Shown here piece after piece: positions 35,701-44,891 of a stretch of DNA of 64,000 nucleotides. Position 1 is the first letter of the stretch; each line of letters begins with the position of its first letter. Both the position numbers and the translations under genes were made by a program. Source of the stretch: RPQJ01 sp963762315 (GTDB lineage: Bacteria > Pseudomonadota > Gammaproteobacteria > Steroidobacterales > Steroidobacteraceae). A model generated the notes under the pieces. The model was given only the letters and a program-made list of their open reading frames with translations. It was not told where the DNA came from and ran no database searches. The DNA lies in contig CAVXKO010000005.1 of assembly GCA_963762315.1 (NCBI GenBank), positions 62,001-126,000 on the forward strand. Direction: 5' to 3'.

Positions 35701-36563
35701 TTCGCGCGGGCGGCGCAGGCTACGACGTCGAAGGCGACATCGTCGTGCCGACGGCGAAGATCTCGCCGAAGGACCTCAGCACCTCCGTGAGCACGTCCCC
35801 GGACGAAAAGGTGATCGATGTCGAGGTGGAGGACACCGGCCCGACCACCTTGCAGCGCATCCGCAGCCGCATCCGCGTCGTGCTCGGCGACAACGTGCGC
35901 GTCGAGAGCTTCGGCCTCAGGGCGCGGCTCGGCGGCGAAGTCATCGTACTGACGAAGCCCGACGACGTCGCGCGCGGCCTCGGCGCGATCAACGTGGTCG
36001 AGGGCCAGTACAAGGCGTTCGGCCAGGACCTCAAGATCACCAAGGGCAAGCTGAGCTACGACAACACGCCACTCGGCGAGCCGCTGCTCGAACTCACGGC
36101 CGAGCGGGTGATCAAGGACGAGGACATCACGGTGACGGTGAACGTGCGCGGCAGCCTCGCCAGGCCGTTCATCACGCTGACCTCGACGCCGGCCATGCCG
36201 AACAACGAGGCCCTCTCGTACCTGCTGACCGGCCGCTCGCTCGATTCGCTGCAGACCGGCCAGGCGACCAGCGTGAACAAGGCCGCCGAAAGCCTCGCAA
36301 TGAGCGGTGGCGGGTTGCTGCTCGGCGGCATCGGCACCAAGCTCGGGCTCGACGAGGTCTCCCTCGAGCGGACGGACACCGAGGACACCTCGGTCACGCT
36401 CGGCAAGTTCCTCTCGCCCAAGCTGTTCGTGAGCTACGGCGTCTCGATCGCCGAGGCCATCAACACCATCAAGCTGCGCTACACGCTGAACGAGCGCTGG
36501 TCGCTGAAGGCCGAGGCCGGCCTCGAGCAGGGGGCCGACATCGAATACAAGATCGAGCGCTAA
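32787..36563 (+). CDS. tamB: Translocation and assembly module inner-membrane protein TamB
   Basis: A 1,258-residue AsmA-like/bridge-like protein anchored in the inner membrane by LSIVLGALVLAAGTGALFV at the N-terminus. The long body is a repeated beta structure forming a hydrophobic groove across the periplasm, and the C-terminal DUF490/TamB domain includes SYLLTGRSLDSL and LFVSYGVSIAEAINTIKLRY. GTG start directly after the tamA stop. Length is close to E. coli TamB (1,259). The tamA-tamB arrangement is the canonical operon. Confidence 0.93.
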   Translation: MTKRRWILSIVLGALVLAAGTGALFVHRLLYTPEGLDLLLRQLGRLQTVKIDVTGAHGVLAGAISADKVVVDHEAVRIEARHLRVHPGWYGALTGHVSLDEVSVGKIEITLKQREEQPPSETHFLPAWLRLSLPEFVANDIGLTLASGSRFHVRRIGGTARISRWRIDLEPVAIDDPLGRIAGDVSLRAGNPLGLRGKVGGQWTLPDERTYQFTAEARGDLDRLGTELALQQPAQLTFSGNLLDLTGEAKASGVLRMADFDGSPWIAGGTLPPLSGSVALVASAASIGLGGTLVSPAIEGGQVRVRGGGSWHERQLDVKALRLWLPRSQFALTTKGTVDFRGEAPLLALEGDWTALRWPLGGEPVVESRQGVYTLRGSLPYAFTARADVFGPSIPAADFSASGVFDTQKVVLKRVDGIVLKGRLQGSGQLAWVGEQPWQFRIEGTGLDVSQVRPEVQGRVNVAGSIDGKGFEASSPWTARITSLSGTLFGRALTGRGEIAHRDAIYDLKQVRISNGASNVDINGRYGEVMDLRWEANLQSLAIIAPGLSGRLVSSGYAKGTAAKPEVTGEARIRDVHYGDIAIDKADATIDVDVSDRRASRIEIRAADVLAGAVRFDEVTLRLSGLTREHGLDIEVVSPGSPDHHLAEFRGRASASGSYDAATHAWSGNLTEARVKFPDGEARLLQPAALEAGPDLLRVAPLCIAAGESRLCVEGERKSQPESWRFLYSAQDWPLRRILRTLLGWQEFDGELQASGWAEKLPGQEWIGNTTMILDHPTLDVPRNKFRTERIELGGGRLDLYAEPASLRASVSLDVVDGTQLKGEAFADRRPGTDILASPLRGNLHGESAALTSLPVLVPEIDRSSGRLDADLTISGTLGEPRFNGAFRIRDGRFEFYRTNFTLSKVDLDGNFIGDELTFAGRGETAKGPVTLDGRFNWPEGVMTGSMHLKGENLLVADTPEYRVIASPDLVFRAGGAGYDVEGDIVVPTAKISPKDLSTSVSTSPDEKVIDVEVEDTGPTTLQRIRSRIRVVLGDNVRVESFGLRARLGGEVIVLTKPDDVARGLGAINVVEGQYKAFGQDLKITKGKLSYDNTPLGEPLLELTAERVIKDEDITVTVNVRGSLARPFITLTSTPAMPNNEALSYLLTGRSLDSLQTGQATSVNKAAESLAMSGGGLLLGGIGTKLGLDEVSLERTDTEDTSVTLGKFLSPKLFVSYGVSIAEAINTIKLRYTLNERWSLKAEAGLEQGADIEYKIER

Positions 36564-37708
36564 CGGCGCTGCGGGCCGAGCCCCATCGCCAGCGCGGACA
36601 CGGCCAGCACCGCCACGCCGGTCCACAGCGCTCCGTCGACCCGGCCGGTCGTGACGAACAGGCCGGCCAGCGTCGGGCCAGCCGCACTTCCCGTCAGCTG
36701 CGCAGCCGCAAGGTGCAGTACGGCGCGACGTGTCGGATCCACGTCGATCAGCAGCCGCGTCTGCAACGGCAACGCGAACAGCCAGAGAAAACCGAAGGCC
36801 AGCGCCAGTGCGATCTGCAGCCACGGCGTCGTCCAATGCAGCAAGCCGAGCACCACGGCGATCTGCAGCACGGCGACCAGCAACAGCGCGGGCCGGCCCG
36901 GCAGCAACGGCCCGAGCCAGCCGGCGGCGGCGGCTCCCAGGACTTGCGCGGCGAGACTGAGGGCCGCTGTGGCGCCGATCACCTGATCGGACATCCCAAT
37001 CTGGTGCTCCCAGACACCGAAATAGGCCCAGACGGCGACGATGGCCACGAGGTATGCCCCGCAACCGACCAGCGCCACCCAGGCGGCCTTTGGCACCGGC
37101 GCCGGCGCGCCGACCGCAGGCTGCGGCGGCACGAGGCGTTGCGGCAGGAGCGCCAGCCCGGGAAGACTCGCCAGGCCCAACGTGGCCAACGCCGCGAAAC
37201 CGAAGTCTGCCGGCAGCCAGCGCTGGGCGCCGTAGGGAATGAGCGCCGCAACGCAAAGTTGCAGCAGTGTCTGCACTACGAGGAACACGGCGCTGAGCCT
37301 CTCGGGGCGCCGGCCGCGCGCAATCGCAACGACGGCCAGTCCGACCAGCATGCCTCCGGCGAGGCCGGATGCAGCCCGCGCGATGACCAGCGGGCCCAGG
37401 CCGTGCAGCCAATGCATCGCCAGGTTGGCCGCCGCGAACGGCAGCAAGCCCGCGGCCGCCACCGCGCGCGCAGGAAGCCGCCTGAGCAGGCGGGCGCCCA
37501 GGACCGACCCGATGGCGATCGCGAGGATCTCGACGGTGGCGATCGAACCGAGGGAGGCCTCGCCTATCCTGCCGAAGCGCACCAGCGGCTCGAGCACCAC
37601 CGGCTGGATACCGAGGATCAGCAGCCCGAGCGAACCCAGCCAGAGGGTCGACGCGACGTTCGACGGCGAGACCGGCGCCTGCCCGGCGACCGCGACGGGC
37701 TCATTCAC
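36560..37708 (-). CDS. MFS transporter
   Basis: Inner-membrane carrier of about 382 residues with twelve hydrophobic helices in two halves. It contains GARLLRRLPARAVAAAG in the loop-2 position expected for the major facilitator fold and ARAASGLAGGMLVGLAV in helix 4-5. GTG 37708 is preferred; a longer frame to 37825 would add an Arg/Lys-rich stretch read from the AT-richer promoter region. It is convergent with tamB, overlapping its stop by 4 bases, and divergent from the TonB receptor, so shared control or substrate is possible. Confidence 0.82.
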   Translation of the reverse strand: MNEPVAVAGQAPVSPSNVASTLWLGSLGLLILGIQPVVLEPLVRFGRIGEASLGSIATVEILAIAIGSVLGARLLRRLPARAVAAAGLLPFAAANLAMHWLHGLGPLVIARAASGLAGGMLVGLAVVAIARGRRPERLSAVFLVVQTLLQLCVAALIPYGAQRWLPADFGFAALATLGLASLPGLALLPQRLVPPQPAVGAPAPVPKAAWVALVGCGAYLVAIVAVWAYFGVWEHQIGMSDQVIGATAALSLAAQVLGAAAAGWLGPLLPGRPALLLVAVLQIAVVLGLLHWTTPWLQIALALAFGFLWLFALPLQTRLLIDVDPTRRAVLHLAAAQLTGSAAGPTLAGLFVTTGRVDGALWTGVAVLAVSALAMGLGPQRR

Positions 37709-37904
37709 CGGCGAACGCCATCGCGTCTTTGCATCCCAGGTCGTGCCGATGGCATGGCGCTTCGATTCGGAGTCAATCCGGATTGTATTCTTAGTGCATT
37801 GCGCCTTTAATTTCCACTGCGTCACGAATTAGAAACGAGCGAAGACCGTTTTCACCGGGTGCGGCGCCATTGCGCCGGCCGGCAACGAACACACAGGGGG
37901 CGCC
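37709..37904. promoter_or_regulatory. Divergent intergenic region, MFS/TonB receptor
   Basis: 196 bases between divergent starts. The stretch around 37775-37835 is markedly less GC-rich than its surroundings, which fits promoter DNA. No clear Fur box or palindrome is seen. CAGGGGGCGCC lies just before the receptor ATG as its ribosome site. Confidence 0.4.
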
Positions 37905-40127
37905 ATGAAACTTCTTGCAGCATTGACGACGGCAGGCATGTCGGCGCTGGCGGCCGGACCGGCCATCGCGCAGACGGACGACACCGCGCTCGAGGAAATC
38001 GTCGTCACGGCCCAGCGACGCGAACAGAATCTGCAGGACGTCCCCATTGCCATCAGCGCGATGACCGGGCAGATGCTCGAGAACGCAGGCGTGCGTGACC
38101 CGCGCGACCTGCAGGCTTTCGTGCCCAGCCTGCAGTTCCAGAGCGGCACCGCCGCCACGACGAGCATCATCTTCCTGCGCGGCGTCGGTATCGGTGACTT
38201 CAACGCGAACACGACGGGTGCCGTGGGCGTGTACGTCGACGACGTGTTCCTGGGCGCCAACTCCGGCAAGCTGTTCAATATCTTCGACGTCGACGGCGTC
38301 GAGGTGCTGCGCGGACCGCAGGGCACCCTCTACGGGCGCAACACGACGGGCGGTGCGATCAAGTTCGCCTCGAAGAAGCCCACGGATGAGTTGTCGGCGA
38401 ACCTGTCGCTCCTCTACGGCCGCTACAACGAGGTGCGCGTCGAAGGCGGCATCGGCGGCCCGATCGTCGAGGACAAGCTCAAGTTCCGCGTCTCCGGTCT
38501 CTACGACCAGCGCGACGGCTGGCTGCACAACCGCGTCACCGGCCACGAGCTCAACGATGTCGACCTCTGGGCCGCGCGCGCGATCCTGGATTTCACTCCG
38601 ACCGACTCGCTGCTGCTGCGCCTCACCGTGCACGGCGGCGAGAACAGCGGCGGCGCGCGGCAGTTCCAGCACCGCGGCCAGGGGGTCGATTTCCTCGGCA
38701 ACCCGGCGTTCGACGAGAACGGCGTGCCGCTCGACGGCACGGGCTATGCGGACACCGACCACAACCTCAACGCCGGCGACTACGACATCGAAGGCAAGGA
38801 GAAGGTGAAAGCGTCCGGCGGATCGCTGCTCGGCGAGCTCACGCTGGACGGCGTCACGCTCACGTCGATCACGGCCTACGAGAAAGTCGACCGCAACACG
38901 CTCGAGGACACCGACGCCAGCCCGAACGACGTGCTGACCGCCGTATACATCGACAAGCCCGAGCAGTGGAGCCAGGAACTGCGGATCCGCTCGAACGGCG
39001 ACGGCAACCTCAGCTGGATCGCGGGTGCGTTCTATTTCGACGACAAGCTCGAAACCGACAGCTCGTACGACCTGCTGCGCGTGCTGCGCCCGTTCTTCGT
39101 CACCGATGAGAACCCCACCGGCTTCGCCCCCGAAAGCAGCGTCGGCCTGCTGCGCTATCCCTACACGCAGGACACCCGCAGCACGGCGCTGTTCGGCCAG
39201 GTCGACTACCGGTTCCTCGAAGCGCTGACCCTGACCGCCGGCCTGCGCTACACCGAGGATCGCATCGACCTGAAGTACTCGTCGTACTTCGACGAAACGA
39301 TCTTCACGGTGCCGCTGATCGACGTGCACGAGTCGAAGACGTTCTCCAACCTCTCCGGACGTCTCGCCCTCTCCTGGGCGACGAACGACGACACGTTGCT
39401 GTACGGTTCGATTTCGAGCGGCTACAACAGCGGTGGGTTCGCCGGCTTCGCGGCGACCGACCCGATCCAGCTGCGGCCTTTCGACGAAGAGAATCTCTAC
39501 GCCTACGAAATCGGCGTGAAGTCGGAGATGCTCGACCGCCGCGTGCGCCTGAACGCGGCCGCGTTCTACTACGACTACCAGGACCTGCAGGTGTTCATCT
39601 ACGACACCTCGGGCGACGTCCCCGTCCAGATCAAGCTGAACGCGGGCTCCGCGCGGATCTACGGCCTCGAGGCCGAACTGACGGTCAAGCCGACGGCCCA
39701 GTTCGAGGCGTTCCTGTCGGCGAGCACGCTCAACAGCGAGTACCGGGACTTCGCCGACGGCCTCGGCAACGACTTCTCGGGAAACACGCTGATCAATGCG
39801 CCGGAGTTCTCGATGTCCGCCGGGCTCAGCTGGACCCAGCCGATCGGCGACGCCGGCTCGCTGCAGGCGGCCGCCTCCGGATCGTACCAGTCGAAGATCT
39901 ATTTCACGCCCGCGAACGACAGCGCGTACAGCCAGTCCTCCGTGACGATGCTCAATGCGCGGCTGGCGTGGGCGCCGCCGAGCGGCAAGTGGGAAGTCGC
40001 GTTGTGGGGCAAGAACCTGACCGACGAACGGTGGGTCAATTTCATGGCGCCGGTCATCACGATGGACCAGCTCAATTACAACGATCCCGCCACGTACGGC
40101 GTCGAATTCACTTGTCGCCTTAACTGA
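37905..40127 (+). CDS. TonB-dependent receptor
   Basis: Outer-membrane active transporter of 740 residues. The signal peptide ends at about GPAIAQ, a TonB box-like LEEIVVTAQRREQ follows, then the plug domain (VPIAISAMTGQMLENAGV, VEVLRGPQGTLYGRNTTGGA) and a 22-strand barrel with typical YEIGVKSEMLDRRVRLNAA. It is of the Sphingomonas/Caulobacter-like class that imports complex carbohydrates, aromatics or steroids rather than clearly a siderophore receptor. It ends CRLN rather than the usual terminal Phe. The FGGY-kinase cluster follows in the same direction. Confidence 0.92.
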   Translation: MKLLAALTTAGMSALAAGPAIAQTDDTALEEIVVTAQRREQNLQDVPIAISAMTGQMLENAGVRDPRDLQAFVPSLQFQSGTAATTSIIFLRGVGIGDFNANTTGAVGVYVDDVFLGANSGKLFNIFDVDGVEVLRGPQGTLYGRNTTGGAIKFASKKPTDELSANLSLLYGRYNEVRVEGGIGGPIVEDKLKFRVSGLYDQRDGWLHNRVTGHELNDVDLWAARAILDFTPTDSLLLRLTVHGGENSGGARQFQHRGQGVDFLGNPAFDENGVPLDGTGYADTDHNLNAGDYDIEGKEKVKASGGSLLGELTLDGVTLTSITAYEKVDRNTLEDTDASPNDVLTAVYIDKPEQWSQELRIRSNGDGNLSWIAGAFYFDDKLETDSSYDLLRVLRPFFVTDENPTGFAPESSVGLLRYPYTQDTRSTALFGQVDYRFLEALTLTAGLRYTEDRIDLKYSSYFDETIFTVPLIDVHESKTFSNLSGRLALSWATNDDTLLYGSISSGYNSGGFAGFAATDPIQLRPFDEENLYAYEIGVKSEMLDRRVRLNAAAFYYDYQDLQVFIYDTSGDVPVQIKLNAGSARIYGLEAELTVKPTAQFEAFLSASTLNSEYRDFADGLGNDFSGNTLINAPEFSMSAGLSWTQPIGDAGSLQAAASGSYQSKIYFTPANDSAYSQSSVTMLNARLAWAPPSGKWEVALWGKNLTDERWVNFMAPVITMDQLNYNDPATYGVEFTCRLN

Positions 40128-40186
40128 TGGCGCGCGACCAGCGGCACGGCCTCACGCCCGGGACTTCGGTCACCTAGGGCGCGGTC

Positions 40187-41770
40187 ATGGACGATTCCGG
40201 CCCCTACGTGCTGGCGATCGACGTCGGGACCAGCGGTCCCAAGGCGGCCGTCGTGTCCCTGCAGGGACGCATCGTCGCCACCGCGCGCGCGCACGTCGAG
40301 ACGATCTTCCTGCCGGACGACGGCGCGGAGCAGGATGCGGAAGCATTGTGGCGCGCGGTGAAGGACGCCAGCAGCGTCGCGCTGCGCGCTTCGGCCGTCG
40401 CGCCGCACGAGGTGCTCGCCGTCATCGTGAGCAGCCAGTACTCGTCGATCGTCCCGGTGGACGCGCAGGGCCGCCCGACGATGAACATGGTCCTGTGGCT
40501 CGACAAGCGCGGCTCCAGGCAGCGGCTGAGCCGGATCCCCGGCTACCCGCGGCGCTCCGACACGCCGCTGCAGTTGCTGCGCTGGCTGCACGTGCACGGC
40601 CTGCCACCGATCGAGGGCGGCATTTCACTGACACACATGCGCTGGATCCGGCACGCGCGACCGGACGTCTACGAGCGCACCGCCACCTTCCTCGAGCCGA
40701 TGGATTTCGTGGCGCTGCGCTTCAGCGGGCGGGCGGCCGCCAACCAGTGCACCGCGTTCATGTCGCTGCTGACGGACAATCGCAGGCTGAACGTCACCGA
40801 GTACGACCGCAGCCTGCTGGGGCAATCGGGCATCGACCGTGACAAGCTGCCGGAGCTGGTCCCGCTCGACTCGATTCTCGGCACGGTGTTGCCGGAGGTT
40901 GCGGCGGAGCTCGGCCTTGCGCCCGGGACGCAGGTCGTCACGGGCATCAACGACACCCAGTGCGGCGGGATGGGCACCGCCGCGTTCAGCGGCCCGCACG
41001 CCGCGCTGTCGATCGGCAGCACGAGCGTGATGATCACGCACGTGGATTTCAAGCGCACGGACGTGCGCCACGTCATCCTGAGCATGCCGAGCCCGGTGCC
41101 GGACACGTACTTCGTCATGGCCGAGAACGGCATGGCCGGCGGGACGCTCGAGCATTTCCTGCAGAAACTGGTCTACGCGAGCGATCCCTTCGGCGAGCTG
41201 ACGGCCACGAACCGATTCGCGCTGCTGCAGCGCGCGGTGAACGACACCCCGCCCGGCAGCGCCGGCGTCCTCTTCCTGCCTTGGATGGGCGGCTCGATCG
41301 CTCCCGCGGCCGATGCGCGGATGCGGGGCGGCTTCCTGAACCTGAGCCTCCACACGACGCGCAGCCACATGGCGCGGGCGGTGCTCGAAGGCGTCGCGAT
41401 GAACCTGCGCTGGATGAAGAAGCCGGTCGAGAAGTTCGCCAAGCGCAGCTTCTCGCATTTCGTCTTCTACGGCGGAGGCGCGGAATCGGATGCGTGGTCG
41501 CAGATTCTCGCCGACGTGCTCGGCATCCCGGTGCACCAGATGTCGAACCCGCAGTACGCGACCTGCCTCGGCGCCGGCCTGCTCGCGTTCCAGCGCCTGG
41601 GGCGGCTGGGCTTCCAGGACTTCGCGCCGCTCGTGCCGATCCATCGCGTCTATGATCCGAACCCCGCCCACCGGCAGGTCTACGATGAGATGTCCGCGCA
41701 ACTCGTGAATGCATTCGCCAGGACGCGCCCGATATTTCGCGCGCTGAATGCGCCGAGGACCGGCACGTGA
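40187..41770 (+). CDS. FGGY-family carbohydrate kinase, xylulokinase-like
   Basis: A 527-residue sugar kinase. Phosphate loop LAIDVGTSGPKAAVVSLQG is at the N-terminus, the substrate segment includes MVLWLDKRGSRQ, and the C-terminal domain has VTGINDTQCGGMGTAAF, LSIGSTSVM and FYGGGAESDAWSQILADV. It is closest to the xylulokinase/unassigned FGGY clade and distinct from the glycerol-kinase-like protein at 11.8 kb. Its stop overlaps the next GTG (GTGA), so the kinase and the phosphatase-family protein are coupled. Confidence 0.85.
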   Translation: MDDSGPYVLAIDVGTSGPKAAVVSLQGRIVATARAHVETIFLPDDGAEQDAEALWRAVKDASSVALRASAVAPHEVLAVIVSSQYSSIVPVDAQGRPTMNMVLWLDKRGSRQRLSRIPGYPRRSDTPLQLLRWLHVHGLPPIEGGISLTHMRWIRHARPDVYERTATFLEPMDFVALRFSGRAAANQCTAFMSLLTDNRRLNVTEYDRSLLGQSGIDRDKLPELVPLDSILGTVLPEVAAELGLAPGTQVVTGINDTQCGGMGTAAFSGPHAALSIGSTSVMITHVDFKRTDVRHVILSMPSPVPDTYFVMAENGMAGGTLEHFLQKLVYASDPFGELTATNRFALLQRAVNDTPPGSAGVLFLPWMGGSIAPAADARMRGGFLNLSLHTTRSHMARAVLEGVAMNLRWMKKPVEKFAKRSFSHFVFYGGGAESDAWSQILADVLGIPVHQMSNPQYATCLGAGLLAFQRLGRLGFQDFAPLVPIHRVYDPNPAHRQVYDEMSAQLVNAFARTRPIFRALNAPRTGT

Positions 41771-42576
41771 CGCGCCGGAACACGAGCCGCCCTCTCGACG
41801 CGGGACTCGCGGCCGTCCTCGAGGCCGGGCCGATCGCGCTCGAGTACTTCCGCCGGCCGATGAGCGTCGACGACAAGCGGCCCGGCGTCTACTACGACCC
41901 CGTCACCGAGGCGGACCGGCGCGTCGAGACACTGATACGCGAACGCCTCGGCGCGCAGTTCCCTTCGCACCGCATCGTCGGCGAGGAGCACGGCGACTCC
42001 GGCCAGGGCGACACCTACTGGATCATCGACCCGATCGACGGGACGCGCTCGTTCATCAGCGGCATGCCGACGTGGGGCATCCTGCTGGGCCTCGTGGAAT
42101 CCGGCGCGGCGACCGTCGGCATCATGCACCAGCCTTTTACCGACGAGACGTTTATCGCCGATGCGGCGGGCGGTGCACGCTATCGGCGCAACGGCATCGA
42201 GAGCGCCCTCAGCACGCGCTCCGACGCCATGCTGGAGGACGCGATTCTCTACAGCACGCACCCGGACATGCTCCGGTACGCGGGCATGCTGCCCCGCTTC
42301 GCGGAGCTGACCGCGCGCTGCCGCCTGCAGCGGTGGGGCGGCGACTGCTACGGATTCGCCCTGCTCGCGCAGGGCTGCATCGACCTGATGATCGACAGCA
42401 TGCTGATGCCCTACGACATCGTGCCGATGATTCCGATCATCGAGGGCGCGGGCGGCGTGGTCACCGATCTGCATGGAAAGTCGCCGCTGCAAGGCGGCAC
42501 GGTCATCGCCGCGGCCAATGCCCGGCTGCATGCGGCTGCCCTGGAAATCATGACGCGACCCTCGGCCGATGGCTGA
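41767..42576 (+). CDS. Inositol-monophosphatase family phosphatase (HisN-like)
   Basis: A 269-residue Mg2+-dependent sugar/polyol phosphatase. Metal-binding motifs are EEHG (about 73-76), DPIDGTRSF, and GGDCYGFALLAQG with PYDIVPMIPIIEGAGG near the end. The PYD-VP variation and overall layout resemble histidinol-phosphatase HisN and inositol monophosphatases; no his genes are nearby, so a sugar- or polyol-phosphate is more likely. GTG start coupled to the kinase. Confidence 0.85.
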   Translation: MTRRNTSRPLDAGLAAVLEAGPIALEYFRRPMSVDDKRPGVYYDPVTEADRRVETLIRERLGAQFPSHRIVGEEHGDSGQGDTYWIIDPIDGTRSFISGMPTWGILLGLVESGAATVGIMHQPFTDETFIADAAGGARYRRNGIESALSTRSDAMLEDAILYSTHPDMLRYAGMLPRFAELTARCRLQRWGGDCYGFALLAQGCIDLMIDSMLMPYDIVPMIPIIEGAGGVVTDLHGKSPLQGGTVIAAANARLHAAALEIMTRPSADG

Positions 42577-42594
42577 GGCGCCGGGAGAACGACG

Positions 42595-44013
42595 ATGGAT
42601 GCCGAGAAAGCGATTCGAGCCCTTTACCCGTATACCGAGGAATTCGGCGTCGTCCGCCAGTTCCCCGAACGGGGTCTCGACGCGGCAACGATCCTCGCGC
42701 AGATGCGCTCGATGGCCGAACGCGAGGACCGCAAATGGGAGAGCGGCAAGTGCTCCGGCACCATGTACTGCGGGGATCACGAGCACTACGCATTCCTGAA
42801 CGAGGCGTTCAGCCACTTCAGCCACGTCAACGCGCTGCAGCGCGACATCTGCCCGAGCATGAGTCGCTTCGAGAGCGAGATCATCGCGATGACGCTCTCG
42901 ATGCTGCACGGCGAGGCCGTCGCGCAGCACAATCCCGCGCAGAAGGCCTGCGGGGTCATCGGCTCGGGCGGCACCGAGAGCATCCAGAACGCGGTACTCG
43001 CCTACCGCGACCGCGCGCGGGTCGAACGCGGCATCGGGCAGCCGGAGATGATCTGGCCCGAGACGGCCCACCCGGCGTTCCACAAGTCCGCGCACATGTT
43101 CGGCCTCAAGGTGATCGTTGCGCCGACGGACCCGGTGACGACCCAGGTGGACGTCGACTTCGTCCGCAACGCAGTCACGCCCAGCACGGCCATGATCGTG
43201 GCGTCCGCTGGCAACTATCCGTACGGCACGATCGACCCGATCGCCGCCTTGTCGGAGGTGGCACTCGAGAAAGACGTCTGCCTGCACGTGGACGGCTGTC
43301 TCGGCGGCTGGATCCTGCCGTGGGGACAGGAACTCGGCTACCCGAACATTCCCGTCTTCGACTTCCGCCTCCCGGGCGTCACGTCGATTTCCGCCGACAC
43401 GCACAAGTACGGCTACGGCCTCAAGGGCACGTCGGTGCTCGCCTGGCGCGACAAGTCATACCGTCAGCACCAGTACTACATGCTCACGGACTGGAAAGGC
43501 GGCGCCTATGCGTCGCCCGGCCTCGCGGGCAGCCGCTCCGGCGGGCTGATCGCCGCCACCTGGGCGTCGATGATGCACCTCGGCAGGCAGGGCTACCTGC
43601 AGCGCGCGAAGCAGATCTTCGACGCCGCGTTCCGCATGCAGGATGCCGTCACGAGCCACGCCGAGCTGAAGCTGATGGGCAAGCCGACGTTCTGCTTCTC
43701 GTTCTCGTCGGACGCGTTCGACATCTATCACGTGAACGATTTCATGAAGGAACGCGGCTGGCGCTTCAACGGACAGCAGAAGCCGAACGCCATCCACATG
43801 TGCGTCACGGGCCCCCAGACCCAGGCCGGCGTGGTCGACGAGTTCGCACGCGACCTCGCGGAAGCCGTGGCCTATGCGAAACATCCGCCGACTCCGAAGC
43901 CCCGGAGCGGCGGCGTGTACGGCGGCGGCGGTGACCTGGACTTGAGCAATCCGGCCATTGCGCGGATGTTCTTCACGTACGCGATGAACGCGTTCACGGA
44001 TGGCCCGCCGTGA
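42595..44013 (+). CDS. PLP-dependent lyase of the sphingosine-1-phosphate lyase / glutamate decarboxylase fold
   Basis: A 472-residue fold-type I PLP enzyme. KWESGKCSGTMYCGDHEHY near the N-terminus, GSGGTESIQNAVLAYRDRAR for the phosphate-binding part, VDGCLGGWILPW, and the PLP Lys in SADTHKYGYGLKGTSVLAW match sphingosine-1-phosphate lyases (DPL1/SGPL1) more closely than bacterial glutamate decarboxylases. Such enzymes split long-chain-base phosphates into an aldehyde and phosphoethanolamine. Unlike eukaryotic S1P lyases it has no N-terminal membrane anchor. It follows the phosphatase by 18 bases and overlaps the SDR (GTGA). Confidence 0.82.
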   Translation: MDAEKAIRALYPYTEEFGVVRQFPERGLDAATILAQMRSMAEREDRKWESGKCSGTMYCGDHEHYAFLNEAFSHFSHVNALQRDICPSMSRFESEIIAMTLSMLHGEAVAQHNPAQKACGVIGSGGTESIQNAVLAYRDRARVERGIGQPEMIWPETAHPAFHKSAHMFGLKVIVAPTDPVTTQVDVDFVRNAVTPSTAMIVASAGNYPYGTIDPIAALSEVALEKDVCLHVDGCLGGWILPWGQELGYPNIPVFDFRLPGVTSISADTHKYGYGLKGTSVLAWRDKSYRQHQYYMLTDWKGGAYASPGLAGSRSGGLIAATWASMMHLGRQGYLQRAKQIFDAAFRMQDAVTSHAELKLMGKPTFCFSFSSDAFDIYHVNDFMKERGWRFNGQQKPNAIHMCVTGPQTQAGVVDEFARDLAEAVAYAKHPPTPKPRSGGVYGGGGDLDLSNPAIARMFFTYAMNAFTDGPP

Positions 44014-44840
44014 CATCGACGACGACCGATGAGCGGAAGGTCGTACTGGTGACGGGCGTGTCGTCGGGCTTCGGGCACGCGATTGCGGCCGAACTGCACG
44101 CGCGTGGTCACCGCGTCTTCGGCACGACGCGGCGTCCGGCCGCCTCTGCGCCGGCGGGTTGTACGCCGGTGGCCATGAACGTCGACGACGATGCATCGGT
44201 GGTGGCGGGCGTCGCGGACGTGCTGCAGCAGGTGGGCCGCATCGACGCGGTCGTCAACAACGCGGGTTTCGGCTTTGCCGGTGCGATCGAGGACACGAGC
44301 ATCGAGGAGGCACGCCGCCAGTTCGAGACCAATTTCTTCGGCATGCACCGCGTCTGTCGCGCCGTGCTGCCGCAGATGCGCGAGCGGCGCTCTGGCCGCA
44401 TCGTCAACATCAGCTCGCTCGGGGGACTCGTCAGCGTCCCGTTCCAGGCCATGTACTGCGCGACGAAATTCGCCGTCGAAGCCTACACCGAGGCGCTGCG
44501 CATGGAAGTCCGGCCGTTCGGCATCCAGGTCGCGATGGTCGAACCGGGGGATTTCGCCACGGGCTTCACGTCGAACCGGCGCATGACGGCGGCGAGCACG
44601 CCTCATTCGCCTTATGCGGAGCGCTGCACGACAGCCGTGCGGCGCATGGGCGAGGACGAATCGAACAACCCGGACATTGCCCCCGTGGTGCGCGCTGCGC
44701 TCGCGGCACTCGACGACCGCAATCCGCGGCTGCGCTACCCGGCGGCGAACGCGTTGCAGCGCACGCTCGTCGCGCTGCGCCCGCTCCTGCCGCAGTCGCT
44801 GTTCGAATACCTGGTCATGGACAACTACAAGATCCGCTGA
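44010..44840 (+). CDS. Short-chain dehydrogenase/reductase
   Basis: A 276-residue classical SDR. Cofactor loop TGVSSGFGHAIAAEL, NNAGFGFAG, catalytic Ser in ISSLGG and YxxxK as YCATKFAVEAY. The start is GTG 44010, overlapping the lyase stop. A dehydrogenase directly after an aldehyde-releasing lyase could process its product, by inference. The substrate is unknown. Confidence 0.9.
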   Translation: MTSTTTDERKVVLVTGVSSGFGHAIAAELHARGHRVFGTTRRPAASAPAGCTPVAMNVDDDASVVAGVADVLQQVGRIDAVVNNAGFGFAGAIEDTSIEEARRQFETNFFGMHRVCRAVLPQMRERRSGRIVNISSLGGLVSVPFQAMYCATKFAVEAYTEALRMEVRPFGIQVAMVEPGDFATGFTSNRRMTAASTPHSPYAERCTTAVRRMGEDESNNPDIAPVVRAALAALDDRNPRLRYPAANALQRTLVALRPLLPQSLFEYLVMDNYKIR

Positions 44841-44891
44841 CCGGCCGACTGCATCGACCGACCCCGCGCCGACTGGCATGATCGGTGTGCC

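Noticed and set aside
34209..37412. 1,067-codon open frame on the minus strand opposite tamB
   Set aside because: Composition is typical of an antisense shadow, it lacks recognisable motifs, and tamB on the other strand is complete and canonical.
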